A stretch of 64,000 bases of DNA from Acanthosepion lycidas (GCA_963932145.1 OZ010590.1:52221098-52285097), one strand, 5' to 3'. Positions 11,298 to 22,429 are shown, counted from the first letter of the stretch. Numbers and translations: made by a program. The notes: generated by a model not told the origin, from the letters alone.

Positions 11298-11300
<3 letters not shown>
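10735..11300 (+). repeat. dispersed repeat A, copy 1
   Basis: It shares ordered blocks with 26340-26905 and 32168-32690: 'ttcagagcagattttc', 'cacctgaaagtttcact', 'aacgtgtttttcacc' and 'ttcctcgcaataataaca'. This copy contains an (AT)n array at 10936-10972. No coding signal was seen and the family is unknown to me. Confidence 0.7.
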
Positions 11301-11301
<1 letters not shown>

Positions 11302-11336
<35 letters not shown>

Positions 11337-12905
11337 AGGTACCTACATAAAAATCTTAAGTTGTTCAAATTACTTAGCTGAAACATTTTTATTAGTTTTT
11401 TTTTTTTTTTTTTTTTTAAATGAGTTTTCATTTTTATTGTTGCTCTTGATGGAAATCACGGGTTGTTTTACATTCTACCATTTAGATTGGAAAATAAAAT
11501 AGCCTTTAATGAAATTTAAACTTGCATCCTATATTCTCAGGAGTCAGTTTAACATGGATTATGCCTTAATGATAAGGCTATAGAGATTAACAGTAGGTAA
11601 AATTAAAAATTACTCATGTAGCCAGATTCTTTATCTAATTTTTTTTTCATGGCATGCTGTTTATTAGCTTATAGTCATAATTGTCTTAAGTTGTCTGAAT
11701 TTCTGTGGAAAAAAAAAGACTAGCCTGAAAATTAAGCTTGATAATGTCAAATCTAAGAAATTTGGATAAATTAAATATTAGTTTTACTATTACTAGAAAA
11801 AAAATAGATAATAAGGTGTGAAGAAAATTGACAAGGAAGGATGTGACTATATGGCTAGATCTGAATTTATTTCCTATGTTTCAGTGATTAAATTAGTAAA
11901 TCATTATCTCTGCTAGACTGACCTCCAGGGATAAGAGATGCAACTTCAAATCTCAAATGCTGTGGTGCCATTTTCCAATCCATATTGCTGACTTAATGTT
12001 AATGGGAAATGAAACTTTATTTTTGAATTGATATGAATATCTTATGAAGAATAATTTTATCAAATGAACATTATAGCAATCAGGAAAGGGTTGATGTTTT
12101 TCTCTTTCTCTCTCTCTCTCTCTCTCTTTCAAACAAAAACAAAAAATACTATGAAAGTATAAAAATACATATTTGTAGTAGAATGATCATTAATATTAAT
12201 ACATTTTATCTGTAGTCAAAGGCATAGAATTGCATTCAAAGTATATTTAGTTGAAACCATAAAATTGTGTTCAAAATATTTAGATTTCAGCATTAAAAAA
12301 TAACCCATATAGGTGTTGATATGCAGCTAAACAAAACCAAGCAATCTCTTTTTGGAGGAGGACAATGTTTAACCTTCATGCTTGTTAAAAAAAAACAAAA
12401 AAAAAACAGTGTTAAAAAGATGTCCCCCCCCACTCTTTGACACTGTTATTTTAACTACCTTCACTCCCTGGCAATGCTTGTTTTAAAAAGCAACGATAAG
12501 AATTTTAATAAAACCAAAATACACAAAAGTGAATTGATACAATTTCTTTGTTCTTGAGAATTTACAACAAAAATATTAAACAATATTTGTTTATTTACAA
12601 GGTTAATTTTTATATTTACAAATGCAACCAAACTAATACAATGTTTATCATTTATCAATTTATGAAGAAATAAATATGAAAATAATTCTATTCAATTTTT
12701 TTATTTTTTTACTAAATTATAAAGATATAGGAACCAAGAACTATGCTGTGATTTTTATTATTATTATTATTATTTACCATTTTATAAATTTTGAAGGGCA
12801 AATGATAATAATCTTTATAAAATGCTAAATAAAAAAAAATAACATTGTACTTGGTGCAGATCTTTTATAATGTTGTAAATAAACATTGCCAAGGGAATCT
12901 TGGTA
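11302..12905. other. unassigned AT-rich DNA with simple repeats
   Basis: Poly-T at 11302-11335 and 11398-11417, a (TC)n run at 12103-12129, and short A- and C-runs near 12390-12430. No gene was seen. The 14-bp 'tttaaccttcatgc' near 12369 recurs inverted near 14165, on the other side of the mariner. Confidence 0.5.
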
Positions 12906-12910
12906 ATATA

Positions 12911-14122
12911 AAAGGGTCAGCTGAAAAGTTCATAGACTGACCAAGATATTCTTATGGAGTGTGATCAAATGAAGTTTATTTTTCAACATTGTCCTCCTTG
13001 TGTTTCACACTCTTTCATCAGTGTTGCAGTGCTTGGATCCCATTGGTCAAAACAGTCAACATGCCATCACTGCAATACTAGATCCCAGCCAAGTATTTTT
13101 ACATGTTGGGGAACAATTGATAGTCAAATCTGGAGAATAGGGAGAGTGATCAACCAGTTCAAAGCCAGTCATATACAGTAGCCATTGAAACCACAGACTT
13201 ATGTGCTGGAGCATTGTCCTGATGAAACAATACTCCTTCTGTTAGATTTCTTGGGTGTTTGGTCTTGATAGCCTTTCATAACTGCTTCAGCAAGTTTGTG
13301 TACAACTCTCCATTGATGGTGTAGCCCTTTTGAAGATAATAGACACAATGCCATTTCCAATTGAGGCCATCACTTTTCCTGCAGATGAAACAGTCTTGGC
13401 TTTATTTGAAGCAAGTAAGGAGGGGTGTTTTCAGTGCATGGATTGTCTCTCTGCCTCTGGCTCAAAGTAATGAACCACTCATCCTGAGTTAGGAAAGTTC
13501 AAGGAAAACAGTTTGATCTACCTCAAACAATGCCAAATTTTCTCATGTGATCAGCTTGATGCACTTTTGATAAAGTGTCAGAAGACATGGCACCCACTAA
13601 GCAGAAACCTTCATGCCAAGTTAATTGTGCAGAATATTCTCAACTCTCTTAGAGGATATGCTAAGAGCATAGGCTAATTGATTTATAGTCAATCACCTGT
13701 AATCCATTACCATGTGGTGAACATAATGTCTTCCTCTGGTGGCATTTGCTGCATTATTGGACCTTGGATCACCTTCAAGACTATCCTTTCTCCTAATTTC
13801 AGTTGCTTGCTTTTGCAATGTTGATAAAACTGTAGTCTCATTCCCTAATGTTGTAACCATATCAGCATAAATATTATTGGGAGCTAAACCCTTTTTCTGC
13901 AGGTATTTGATAACACCACAATAATACCAAATTTGTTCGTTTTCAAGAGAAGTTGCTACCAGTTACTTTTGAAGTTTTCTTTAAACAGTTAGATGTAAGT
14001 TTAGCTGAAAAAAAAAAAAAAATTTATTAATAAGAACAGTTGAAATGCATGCATGCAAGATTTCACAGCTCTAGCATCACTCCTTTATAGTCAGTCTATG
14101 ATTTTTTCAGTCCACCTTCCTT
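12911..14122 (-). mobile_element. full-length decayed mariner transposon
   Basis: It is 1212 bp long and flanked by TA (12909-12910 and 14123-14124). The terminal inverted repeats are about 31 bp: the left end contains 'gctgaaaagttcatagactg' and the right end, reversed, 'actgaaaaaatcatagactg'. Length, TA target and terminal repeats fit the Tc1/mariner superfamily. The encoded transposase runs on the minus strand and is heavily broken. The element is whole end to end but inactive. Confidence 0.93.
12960..14020 (-). pseudogene. mariner transposase (DD34D) pseudogene
   Basis: Several frames together show mariner hallmarks: the N-terminal helix-turn-helix region with QLAYALSISSKRVENILHN, then LGMKVSA, the first acidic site in an LTQDEWF context, HQDNAPAHKS (second Asp) and LVDHSPYSPDLT (third Asp, DD34D spacing type). 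These residues catalyse strand cleavage and joining in live relatives. Here the reading frame shifts and meets stop codons many times across about 345 codons, so no transposase can be made. Only short open frames remain, such as one at 12954-13181 on the wrong strand. Confidence 0.9.
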
Positions 14123-14229
14123 TAGTAATAGCAATGTCAACAAAATAACTGTTTTTTGGCAGGCATGAAGGTTAAACTTTGCCAGTTATATATATATATA
14201 TATATGTGTGTGAAAATATATAGAAAATA

Positions 14230-14330
14230 GGAAAGAACTCGTTAGGTAAATAAATTGTTTTGAAACATGAGAACTCTTATGTAGCGTGTTGGAATCGTAT
14301 TTTTAAATAAATAATTATATATATAACTAT
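14230..14330 (+). repeat. short dispersed repeat 'TTTTGAAACATGAGAA'
   Basis: 'gttttgaaacatgagaact', 'atgtagcgtgttggaatcg' and 'tatttttaaat' then AT repeats. The same string occurs at 40915-40985. It looks like part of a foldback or microsatellite-associated family. Confidence 0.6.
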
Positions 14331-14427
14331 TTTGTATCATCTTGATGTTTATATACTATGAAAATTCATGATTTTTTTTTTTAAACAGTTCTCTTATATA
14401 AAACTTCAGGATATGAATGTGTGTGTA

Positions 14428-14695
14428 TAACGGATAGTGGCTTGGAATGAAAAATCCGAGCCATGTTCCAATTGAGTTCATTACATTCACTTTACATGCA
14501 GATGCTCTCAAATGGGACCATCTCTTTTCTATCGGCTATGGGTTAAATAGTAGGGCTTGTCTTTGGAAAATTCCTTATCTCCAAAAAATTAATACAATAT
14601 TTATTTGTAAAATAAAGATTGTGCTTACAATCTAAAATGTTTCAGCTTTAAATAACCCACAAAGTGTTGATATACCATAAAAAAGCAAATCCATC
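14428..14695 (+). repeat. tRNA-derived SINE with 'TTTAAATAACCC' tail
   Basis: The head 'cggatagtggcttggaatg' and body 'cggctatgggttaaatagt' lead to a tail 'ctttaaataacccacaaagt' then 'gttgataccataaaa'-like sequence. The tail is the same class as in the VNTR retroposons. Confidence 0.8.
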
Positions 14696-15478
14696 AATTG
14701 ATCAAAACTTCAGGATAGATATGAAGAGATAATTTATAGATTTGGATACTTCTAATTAGCCTATTTTTGTTTAACTTTGTTTTCAGCTTGTATTTTCATT
14801 CTCTTGTGAAGTTAATTCTAAGAAAGACTATATTTTATGTATATAGGTAATTGTATATTCTGTAACTTTAGCAACATTGCAGTTTTACATAAATATTAAC
14901 TATACTGTAGTTTGTGGAGGTCTTGAATAAGGAATGAATTAGGACAATAAGTATTTTTTTAATACTTATTTTATGCATTTATAAAATATTTGAAAACAGC
15001 ACTATGATGTATTTTGATAATTGTCATATTAAATAATAAAGTTTTTTTTCATTTTTAAATTACTTTCATGTTAACTTGAATAACATTTTACTTCAGGCAA
15101 AAACTATAAAATATCTTTATTTGGCTCAGTCCATTTATATTTCTACATAGTGAAGACTTTAAAAAAACCTGACAAGTCAACTAAATGGCACAAAGTTTTG
15201 CCAACAAAAGAATTGAAAATAACTTTCAAAAGAAAAGAATCCAAATTGTTATACAAGATATAAACAAAAAAAAAGAAAAAAAAAAATGTAAATACATTAT
15301 GCACTGGTCTAATCCACTTTATAAATTTTTTGCAGAAGAATTTAGTGTCAAGTTTTAAAATACAAGATTTTTATCTAATAGTTATTTGTTGGAAGTCCTT
15401 GAAAAACTGAGGGGGGAAAAAAACTCTGTCATTGTCTATAAGTCAAGTAAAAGTGAATTGACAGTATCCTAAATAAAA
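14696..15478. other. unassigned AT-rich DNA
   Basis: No gene or named repeat was seen. Confidence 0.5.
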
Positions 15479-15525
15479 TTAGGTTGGTGCAAAAATAGCA
15501 TTTTTTGTTACTTTATTCCAAAGGA
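15479..15525 (+). mobile_element. single mariner-MITE end
   Basis: TTAGGTTGGTGCAAAAATAG marks a terminus of the MADE1-like family, but no complementary right end follows within a few hundred bases and no left TA is present. It is a broken copy, or the end of a decayed autonomous relative. Confidence 0.6.
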
Positions 15526-15684
15526 AGCATTAAAATTTGTATATGTAATATATTATTTTAAAATGTGAATTTCACTCTATAAATTTATGCCAATGGTTTT
15601 GTTTGACTGTTTATTTTGGGTTGTCAAAATAAGGATAAAAAAAATAAATTCAAGAAATTATTTAATTTACCCCTTACATTAAAG

Positions 15685-16510
15685 CAATCCTAACAGAACT
15701 AGAAGTTCTACCAGGATTAATTATTGGTGACCACTATCTTAACATTAGATATGCAGATGACACAGTGTTGCTAACAGACCCAGAAAACCTATAAGAACTC
15801 CTACAGAAGGTAGTGAAGGAAAGTGAAAAGAAAGAACTAAACATTAATTGCAAGAAGATAGAATGTATGGTTGTTAGCAAAAACTGCCCAACATGTGAGT
15901 TACAAATTGGAGATAATAAAATTAAACGAGTGCAAAAATATCTACGATGGACAATGCAACACCAAAATCTGAAAGTGTATTGGTCTTTCAAAAGCTAAGC
16001 AAAGTATTGAAAAAAACAGGAAAATTTCATTAAAAACAAAAAAAAAGATTAGTGAACTGTCATGTAATATTTATCCTCCTATGTTGATGAATGCTGGACC
16101 ATCTCCTCACAGATGAAGAGACTTGAGGCAGTATAAATGTAGTTCTACAGAAGGATGCTGAGCATACCATGGACTGAACCTGGGATCAACAACAACCATG
16201 TTAGAGAAAATAAAAACAAAAAGCACACTTATACTTAGAATCAGAAAGAGACAACTGAAATTTTTAGGGTATGTATAATGAGGAAAGAGGGCTTGGAAAA
16301 TTTAACACTCACAGTACATATTGGAGGCAACAGGTACAACAAGTAGTACATAACCTACCAAACAAGCCTGTATAGGAGGTTGGCAGAACAGGAATGAGGA
16401 GGTATAGCAAAAATACAAACTTTGTTAAAAGCTACAAAAGACAGAAAGTTGTGGAGAGCCATAATCACCAATATCCTAAAAGTACGTAGCATATAGAAGA
16501 ATTGTTTTAT
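15685..16510 (+). mobile_element. RTE-like LINE fragment with RT catalytic motif
   Basis: It begins inside the reverse transcriptase: RYADDTVLL (YADD catalytic box), then LLQKVVKESEKKELNI, NCKKIECMVVSKN and IGDNKIKRVQKY, the thumb-side order expected in RTE-like LINEs. Further 3' are the C-terminal remains ('gctggaccatctcctcac', 'tctacagaaggatgctgag') and the shared 3' end ('gtggagagccataatcacc', 'atatcctaaaagtacg'). It has at least one internal stop and several frame changes. It is the longest LINE copy in the window. Confidence 0.88.
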
Positions 16511-17070
16511 GGGATGGAAAGCAGTGAAAAACACTTGCAATATCAATCAGACATTTGATAAGGTGGCTGTCACTGATCTTCACCTCAACATTGGTTCTAA
16601 AAATTTCATTTATATACTTGTACACTTGTTACCTATGTATGGTGTGTGTCACGCTTAGTATCACAGATACTGAGAGGGAAGCAGAAAGATAGCACAGTGT
16701 AAAACTGAAAAAGAGTGAGGTGCATAGACAAAAAGAGTGATACACAAGGGGATTGGTGAGAGGAGTCATCTTAGATATAAACAGTTGTTTGTAGTGAGGG
16801 GTTAAACCATAGTGACCTAATGATCTATTGAGAACATTTCAATATCTTTGAGAAACTCACTTTTCTTATATCTGGGAATGGTCTAGGGTTGAGAAGTACT
16901 GAGAGCAGGATTAAAAAAATTATTAGTAAATTCATGTAATTTACTGCTAGTAAATATAGTTATGTTACAATCAATTTCATTTAAAACCATAGAATTCCTT
17001 TTTAAAATAATGAAATGGATATTACCTATCCACCATTTTGTAGGATATATATATATATAATATATAAAGG
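16511..17070. other. unassigned DNA
   Basis: No gene or named repeat. The region is slightly less AT-rich than its neighbours. Confidence 0.5.
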
Positions 17071-17077
17071 GCCATTG

Positions 17078-17185
17078 ATGTCAACACCCAGCAGTGACAG
17101 TCTGTTTCATGCTTAAACACAATCTTCAGGCCTGAAAATTGCATTTAAGCATGAAACAGACTGTCACTGCTGAGTGTTGACTTCA
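17078..17185. repeat. foldback palindrome 1 with 'AATCTTCAGGCC' centre
   Basis: 'gtcaacacccagcagtgaca' and 'gtctgtttcatgcttaaa' pair with 'tttaagcatgaaacagac' and 'tgtcactgctgagtgttgac' across a centre containing 'cttcaggcctgaa'. The arms are about 39 bp with very few mismatches. Confidence 0.85.
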
Positions 17186-17205
17186 TTGTCCACATTTATA
17201 TTATG

Positions 17206-17352
17206 TTCTATCCCTGATATTGACCACTTTAACCCATACATATTGCATACCTTAAAACTATATTTTTTATCATATATATATATATATATATATATATAGT
17301 TTTAAGGTATGCTATGTTTATGGGTAAAAGTGCTCAATATCAGGGATAGAGC
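17206..17352. repeat. foldback palindrome 2 with (AT)n centre
   Basis: 'ctatccctgatattga' and 'gcataccttaaaacta' pair with 'tagttttaaggtatgc' and 'tcaatatcagggatag' around an (AT)n core (17270-17298). It lies 20 bp from palindrome 1, so the two may form one compound foldback. Confidence 0.8.
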
Positions 17353-17559
17353 TCATGTAAATATAAAATTATGCTATTCTCCTAGCAATCACTTAGTTTT
17401 AAGCCTCCTCTCTCTTTTCAATCAGTAAGTTAATGTCTTTGATAGTGAACACATGGTGTGTGTATACATCATGTGATACTAAAAGGTTAGTTTTTGTATT
17501 TAAATATTACAAAGAAAAATGCTAAAACTTTTAACTTTTATCACACTGTGACTTCATTT

Positions 17560-18500
17560 GCTGTACAAGAAGTTTATCCTCCTACTGAAGGTGGCTCTAA
17601 TCTCTGAATTTGTTTGAATTATGTGTGTTATATCCTGCTACAGCAACAGAAAATCTATTCGAGTGAAATTAACAATTAGGTTACTGCAACTGAGAGCCCT
17701 TGACAAACAATGCCCTGGAAAGGGAAGTGATATTAATAATGCAGAGTACTAAAGGTTAAAGTAGATTAATTGCTTTTCAATTCACTGTTAATTTTGGAAA
17801 AGTTCAAATTAAGCATTAATCCTTTTGTCTTCTAGAAACAATACAAAGCATAAATTAATCAGATTAATTATTGCAATAATTTGGGTTAAGCTTGATATGA
17901 AATTAAGTATAAAAACATTTCAGATGTACAAGTCATTTACCTGATTTTAACAATTTTTATTTAATGATAGAATTTTCATAGAACAAGTAACTACAGGTGA
18001 TAACTTGTACTATTTCTGTCTACTTTGTTAATTTTACAGTCCTGAAACAATGTTTGCACTGCAAACAATATAAATGAAAAACTAAAGATTAGCTCACTGA
18101 ATGAAGTGTTCAGGCAGCTACCTGTCAGACAGCTTGTTCATTTTCAGATTTGAATGTCTAATAAATCTTGTTTCATTAAGACTAAAGCAAAAGGCAAGAA
18201 AGAGGTTAATACAAATGTGACACATTCCTTTTTGATAAAGAAAGATAAACCTGAATTTAGATAATGATGCAATCACTTTTCATGTTCTAGCTCTTGGTTA
18301 ATAAGAACTAAGATCTTTGAATAACCAATCAGACCCAGAGTTATCACGAATAGATATTCCCACTATGGAAGCCCAGTGACTTGAGTGCATATTAGGATGT
18401 TGTAGAGGACCTTGGGCTGAAGATGTAAAGAATACACATGGGTTAAAATTTCCTGCTAGCCGGTCCAGCTATATGAGAATGTTGGACTTTAATTAAGTCC
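17560..18500. promoter_or_regulatory. repeat-free stretch, candidate conserved regulatory element
   Basis: About 940 bp without microsatellite, SINE or LINE sequence. It has clusters of homeodomain-type TAAT/ATTA cores ('aaattaatcagattaatta' near 17855-17873) and a MEIS/TGIF-type CTGTCA palindromic stretch ('acctgtcagacagctt' near 18121). There is no open frame. The regulatory role is inference from composition and motif density only. Confidence 0.3.
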
Positions 18501-18518
18501 AAAGAAAACAAAGAAGGC

Positions 18519-19240
18519 TGTTTGTTTGTTTGGGTTTTATGGCATATCAACCACTGTGGGTTATTTAATGCCAAATCAAGTTTTTTATATATATATATAT
18601 ATATATATCAATTTTAAATGCCTATTTTGTATGGAACATTTTTAGCAAGCTAGTGCTTATTTGCTGGTACACTGCAAAATAATCCTAGGTATTTTTGTTT
18701 AAGTCAAGAATTTCCATTTGATAAGGACAATTTATTTGCAAAATGGTAAAAAGGATATGTTGTTTATGCATCAGTCTACATCTTTGACTTGTTTGTTTGG
18801 GTTTTATGGCATATCAACCACTGTGGGTTATTTAATGCCAAATCCAGTTTATATGAATTTTAAATGCCTATTTTGTATGGAATAAAAAACGTATAGCTGG
18901 CAACATTATTGTTTAAAAAAAAAAACGTATAGCTGGCAACATTACTTCTTTTATAAAAAAAATGTAGAGCTGGCAAAATTATTTTTCTGAAAACATTATC
19001 TGAGACCTTGCTGTTGGATGTAGTTTATCGCCGCACTCAGGACGCGGATGTAGTTTACCGTCATACCCAGGACGTGAGTAAGACTTGGAAGACTAGGAGT
19101 TCACTATTTGCCCATAGCTGGGACCCTAACAGGTGCTACCACCCCGGGTCAGGGTGGACCTGGGAACACCAGCAATTAAGAGGTGGTTCCATGCTCCTCA
19201 AAACCTCCTGATCAGAGGCCTTGCTGTCATACCCAGGACG
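18519..19240 (-). mobile_element. VNTR retroposon, older copy (outer, interrupted)
   Basis: It is flanked by 'aagaaggc' on both sides (18511-18518 and 19241-19248), an 8-10 bp target duplication. On the minus strand it starts with 'cgtcctgggtatgac', has the core 'ctgatcaggaggttttgagg', 'accacctcttaattgctgg' and 'ggcaaatagt', and ends with 'ggcattaaataaccca', 'gttgatatgccataaaa' and an (AAAC)n tail. A second, younger member of the family (18791-19074) is inserted in it. There is no coding capacity. The 67-aa frame at 19008 crosses the repeats. Confidence 0.8.
18791..19074 (-). mobile_element. VNTR retroposon, younger nested copy (core-less subtype)
   Basis: The tail (AAAC)n is at the left; 'gcattaaataacccacagtg' follows (minus sense), then three units of the about 30-bp 'gtatagctggcaacatta' repeat, 'ctgagaccttgctgttgga' and two 30-bp 5' units ('gtagtttaccgtcataccca'). 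It lacks the 'gatcaggaggtttt' core, like 23429-23755. The flanks share only 'gactt' plus weak similarity, so its target duplication is uncertain. Confidence 0.7.
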
Positions 19241-19249
19241 AAGAAGGCC

Positions 19250-19700
19250 GATAATTATATATAAACAAATATATGTATTAACAAGTTACAACCACATGGA
19301 CAGTTACATTGAGTTTGTGTGGTGAATATTATGTGTGTGTATTGTGGTGAGTGTTTGTACGTACGTATATTGGTTTTGTTCTTAGTGTGTTCCCAGAATT
19401 TGGGAAATGCTGTATTGGTGAGAGCTCACCTATTGGTATTAGCTGAAATGAAGAAAGAAGAGAAAAGAATTACCTCACCTCTGCGCAAGGTAGATACGGC
19501 CCAAGGCCTGTGGGAAAAAGAGAAATCGAGGCAAAAGTTCACCCAGTATTTATAGCCGGGGGGAGAGACCCCTGTTGAAGGATTAAGGAACTAAGGAAGA
19601 GCTAACTCTGACAATGTATTCAACCCAGAACTTTTGGATAGTGCTTTGTGTGTGTATCCGAAAGTTCATGGAATTTGAACTGATTATCATGCTTTACCAG
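19250..19700. other. GC-richer unassigned segment
   Basis: This segment has higher G+C than its surroundings, a perfect 'ggtgagagctcacc' palindrome, a 'tatttatag' box and G-runs ('ccggggggagagacccc', near 19556). It has one 78-aa frame at 19319-19555 with no recognisable domain. It may be part of an unrecognised repeat flanking the VNTR retroposons. Confidence 0.35.
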
Positions 19701-19707
19701 CTAGAGT

Positions 19708-19905
19708 AATGGATAGTGGCTTAAATTAAGGAATTGGAGAGCCAAGTTCAAATTCCAGTTGAATCCATTACATTTACCTACCTGCTAATGCTCTTGGGAA
19801 AGATATGAACCATCTGTGCGGGTTGTCTAAAAATATGAAGACTGCTTGCCTTAAAAATGCAGTCTTTCAAAACTGCTCCAGTTGATAATTGTCTGTCAAA
19901 ATAAA
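19708..19905 (+). repeat. tRNA-derived SINE, 5' part
   Basis: 'taatggatagtggcttaaat', the B-box-like 'caagttcaaattccag' and 'ctaatgctcttgggaaaga' match the common SINE. The tail after 19827 diverges into sequence found nowhere else in the window. Confidence 0.8.
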
Positions 19906-19971
19906 ATCTTTGTTATTGTTATATAAGACAATTTGGAAAACTTATTGATGTTTCACAAGTTGAAAGGAAAA

Positions 19972-19973
<2 letters not shown>

Positions 19974-20011
<38 letters not shown>
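19974..20011. repeat. (AT)n microsatellite
   Basis: About 18 TA units. Confidence 0.95.
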
Positions 20012-20014
<3 letters not shown>

Positions 20015-21040
20015 CAGAAAAGAGACTTAAAATGACCATATATACTTGTGTATCATGTGATTTTTGAAGCTAACTTTAAGGGGGTTGCATCCTACACGAG
20101 ATATAAAATTAGCATATGTACTCCTTGCCCTGACTACGCCATTGACCAAACTATATATCCATTTACTGTAGTCAAATTAGCTTCAAAATTATGTCTTCAA
20201 AGGTTGCTTGATACGCAAGTATATACAGTATATAAATAAAGGCTGAATTGTAATTAGTAAAAACCAATTTCATTTAAAATGACATATTTAAAGGAAAAAA
20301 AATCAAGTTTTCATCTGATTAGTGTTATACTGTACCTATGGAGTATAATGGGTATGTCCCAATTTGTACAAATACGGTAGAATATATTGTATGTGGTAGT
20401 CATTAGGATTCACCTTGATTCACATAGTTCACCACTAGCATTTGATTACTTACTACACACTACTGGCAAATCTTGTATGTTGTTCCTGTTATAATGATTA
20501 CCGTTCCATTTCCAAACTTCGTTTTTGTTATTCTTATTCAGTAAACTTTTCTAGGTTATAACAATTAGTGAAACTGAATGTGATTAACATGAATGTAGAT
20601 TTAGTTGAAATAAAATTCCTTTTTTAATGATGATGCTGTTTGACTGGTGAAACCTGTCAAAATAAGTTTTCCTTATTATCTTATATCTTTTCATCAGATT
20701 CTCACCCAAATTTAAATCGTATATATCTCAAGGGGAACACGCTAGCAAAACGAATCATTGTACTTGTGAGTTTGATTCTCACTATAGACATTATCATTAC
20801 TCTGTTTTAGTCTAAATTAAGCTTAGTAAATATTAAGCTGTTTGCCATAGCAGATTAATTATTAAACTCATCTAATAAACCAGTTTGCTGGTTTTAGTTC
20901 ATTCTTCATTGAATGTTTTTAATACCGTGGCCTTGAACCAAATATCTAAAGGTTACAACATAATAGCATGATGGTTATTAGATTATCTTATAAATCAATT
21001 TGTTACTCTTGCGTTATGTTAAGCTGTGTAAATATATATG
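20012..21040. other. unassigned DNA
   Basis: No gene or named repeat was recognised. The 63-aa frame at 20048 has no features. Confidence 0.5.
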
Positions 21041-21042
21041 TG

Positions 21043-21345
21043 TGAGTAGCATGAGGGTTATTGATACAGAAAGTGGAATTTGTGAGCAGAGTTCAAATCC
21101 TTGCGCACACTTTTACACAAATGCCCTTGTGAAAGGCATAAATCTTTCTATTCTGCTCCTCAGATATGGTTTAAATAGCATTGGTAAACTGGGCCTTAGG
21201 TGGTAACCAGTTTAAGAGAAGGAAATGTGGAGAAGGCACTGGGGAAACTACTTCATTATCTTTCCTAAGAATGTATCATAATAAAGATAAAGAATCTGTA
21301 GAAAGTCATGAACACCAATATCCTGAAGGAACATGACCTTTCAAA
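21043..21345 (+). repeat. tRNA-SINE whose 3' end matches the RTE-like LINE
   Basis: The head 'gtagcatgagggttattgat' with B-box-like 'cagagttcaaatccttg' is followed by a SINE body and then 'gtagaaagtcatgaacacc' and 'aatatcctgaaggaacatga'. That 3' segment is the terminal sequence of the RTE-like LINE copies at 2.4, 8.2, 16.5, 33.7 and 49.3 kb. A second SINE with this design lies at 62181-62520. Confidence 0.75.
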
Positions 21346-21503
21346 ATATACATATTTGCAGAAAGAGTGATGTTACATAAGTTACCAACTCATGAAATAG
21401 TGGAGATTAATTTGATTTCTAACAAGATTGCTTATAGTCATCCTTTTGGCAATAGATAAACTCAACTCTCCTTACATTCTGTCCCACTGCCAGTCATCTT
21501 TAC

Positions 21504-22073
21504 TGTCCCGGGCATGACAATAAACCACGTGTGCGTCCCAGGCATGACGATAAACTACATCCACGTCCCAGGCATGACGATAAACTATATCCAACAGCAA
21601 GGTGTCTGATCAGGAGGTTTTGAGGAGCGTGGAATCACCTTTTAATTACTGGTGTTCCAGCTGTAGGCAAATAGTTAACCCCTAAACTGGGGTCAAAACA
21701 CTATGAAAGTGTAAAAATAGTTTTTAATACCAGAAATACTTTGTAAAAAAAAAATAAAAAAATAAAAAAATTTTACCAGAAGTAGATTTTTAAAGCAAAA
21801 AATTTTACCAGAAATAGATTTTTAAAGCAAAAAATATTACCAGGAATAGATTTTTAAAGCAAAAAATATTACCAGAAATAGATTTTTAAAGCAAAAAATA
21901 TTACCAGAAATAGATTTTTAAAGCAAAAAATATTTCCAGGAATAGATTTTTGTTGGAAAAAATTATTTCCAGGAATAGATTTTTGAAAAAAAAATTACCA
22001 TCAATAAAAAAGTTGTCGGCATTAAATAACCCATTGAAGTTGATATGCCGTAAAACAAACCAACCCAAACCGA
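21504..22073 (+). mobile_element. VNTR retroposon, full copy with 32-bp VNTR
   Basis: It is flanked by 'tcatctttac' on both sides (21494-21503 and 22074-22083), a 10-bp target duplication. In order: three 30-bp 5' units ('cgtcccaggcatgacgataa'), the core ('tctgatcaggaggttttgag', 'ggcaaatagttaacccc'), about eight 32-bp units ('ttaccagaaatagattttta'), then the 3' end 'ggcattaaataaccca', 'gttgatatgccgtaaaa' and an (AAACC)n-like tail. The order of repeats, core, VNTR and A-rich tail resembles the layout of primate SVA elements, without sequence relation. The 61-aa frames at 21901-22132 are VNTR translations. Confidence 0.88.
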
Positions 22074-22429
22074 TCATCTTTACCATAGTCTTGTCACTGG
22101 TTTACTACTCTGATAGACAAAGAAAAGAGTAGCTGATTGAGTACATATACAATCCAGTCTTTCAAACTAATTTGTTGGGTACTAGCAGTTAAATGTCCAA
22201 TGATATAGTTGCATATTTTATAGGTCATTTTTCTAATGAAAATATGAGACCTATTTAATTTTATGTAGTTCTGTTCAGTGTCTGTCAGAAATTTCAAGAA
22301 AAATTTATTAAAACTTATTAACAAAACAAAAAACATAATTATATTTTCCCTTTTCCTTTTTACTGGTTCTATATAAAAATAATAAAAGAAACATCCATTA
22401 TTAATTTTTGACTTCTTTGTGCTGTGACC

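Noticed and set aside
12369-14176. Short inverted 'tttaaccttcatgc' pair around the mariner as outer transposon ends
   Set aside because: It is only 14 bp long, at unequal distance from the mariner, with no target duplication. The mariner's own TA-flanked ends fully explain the element.
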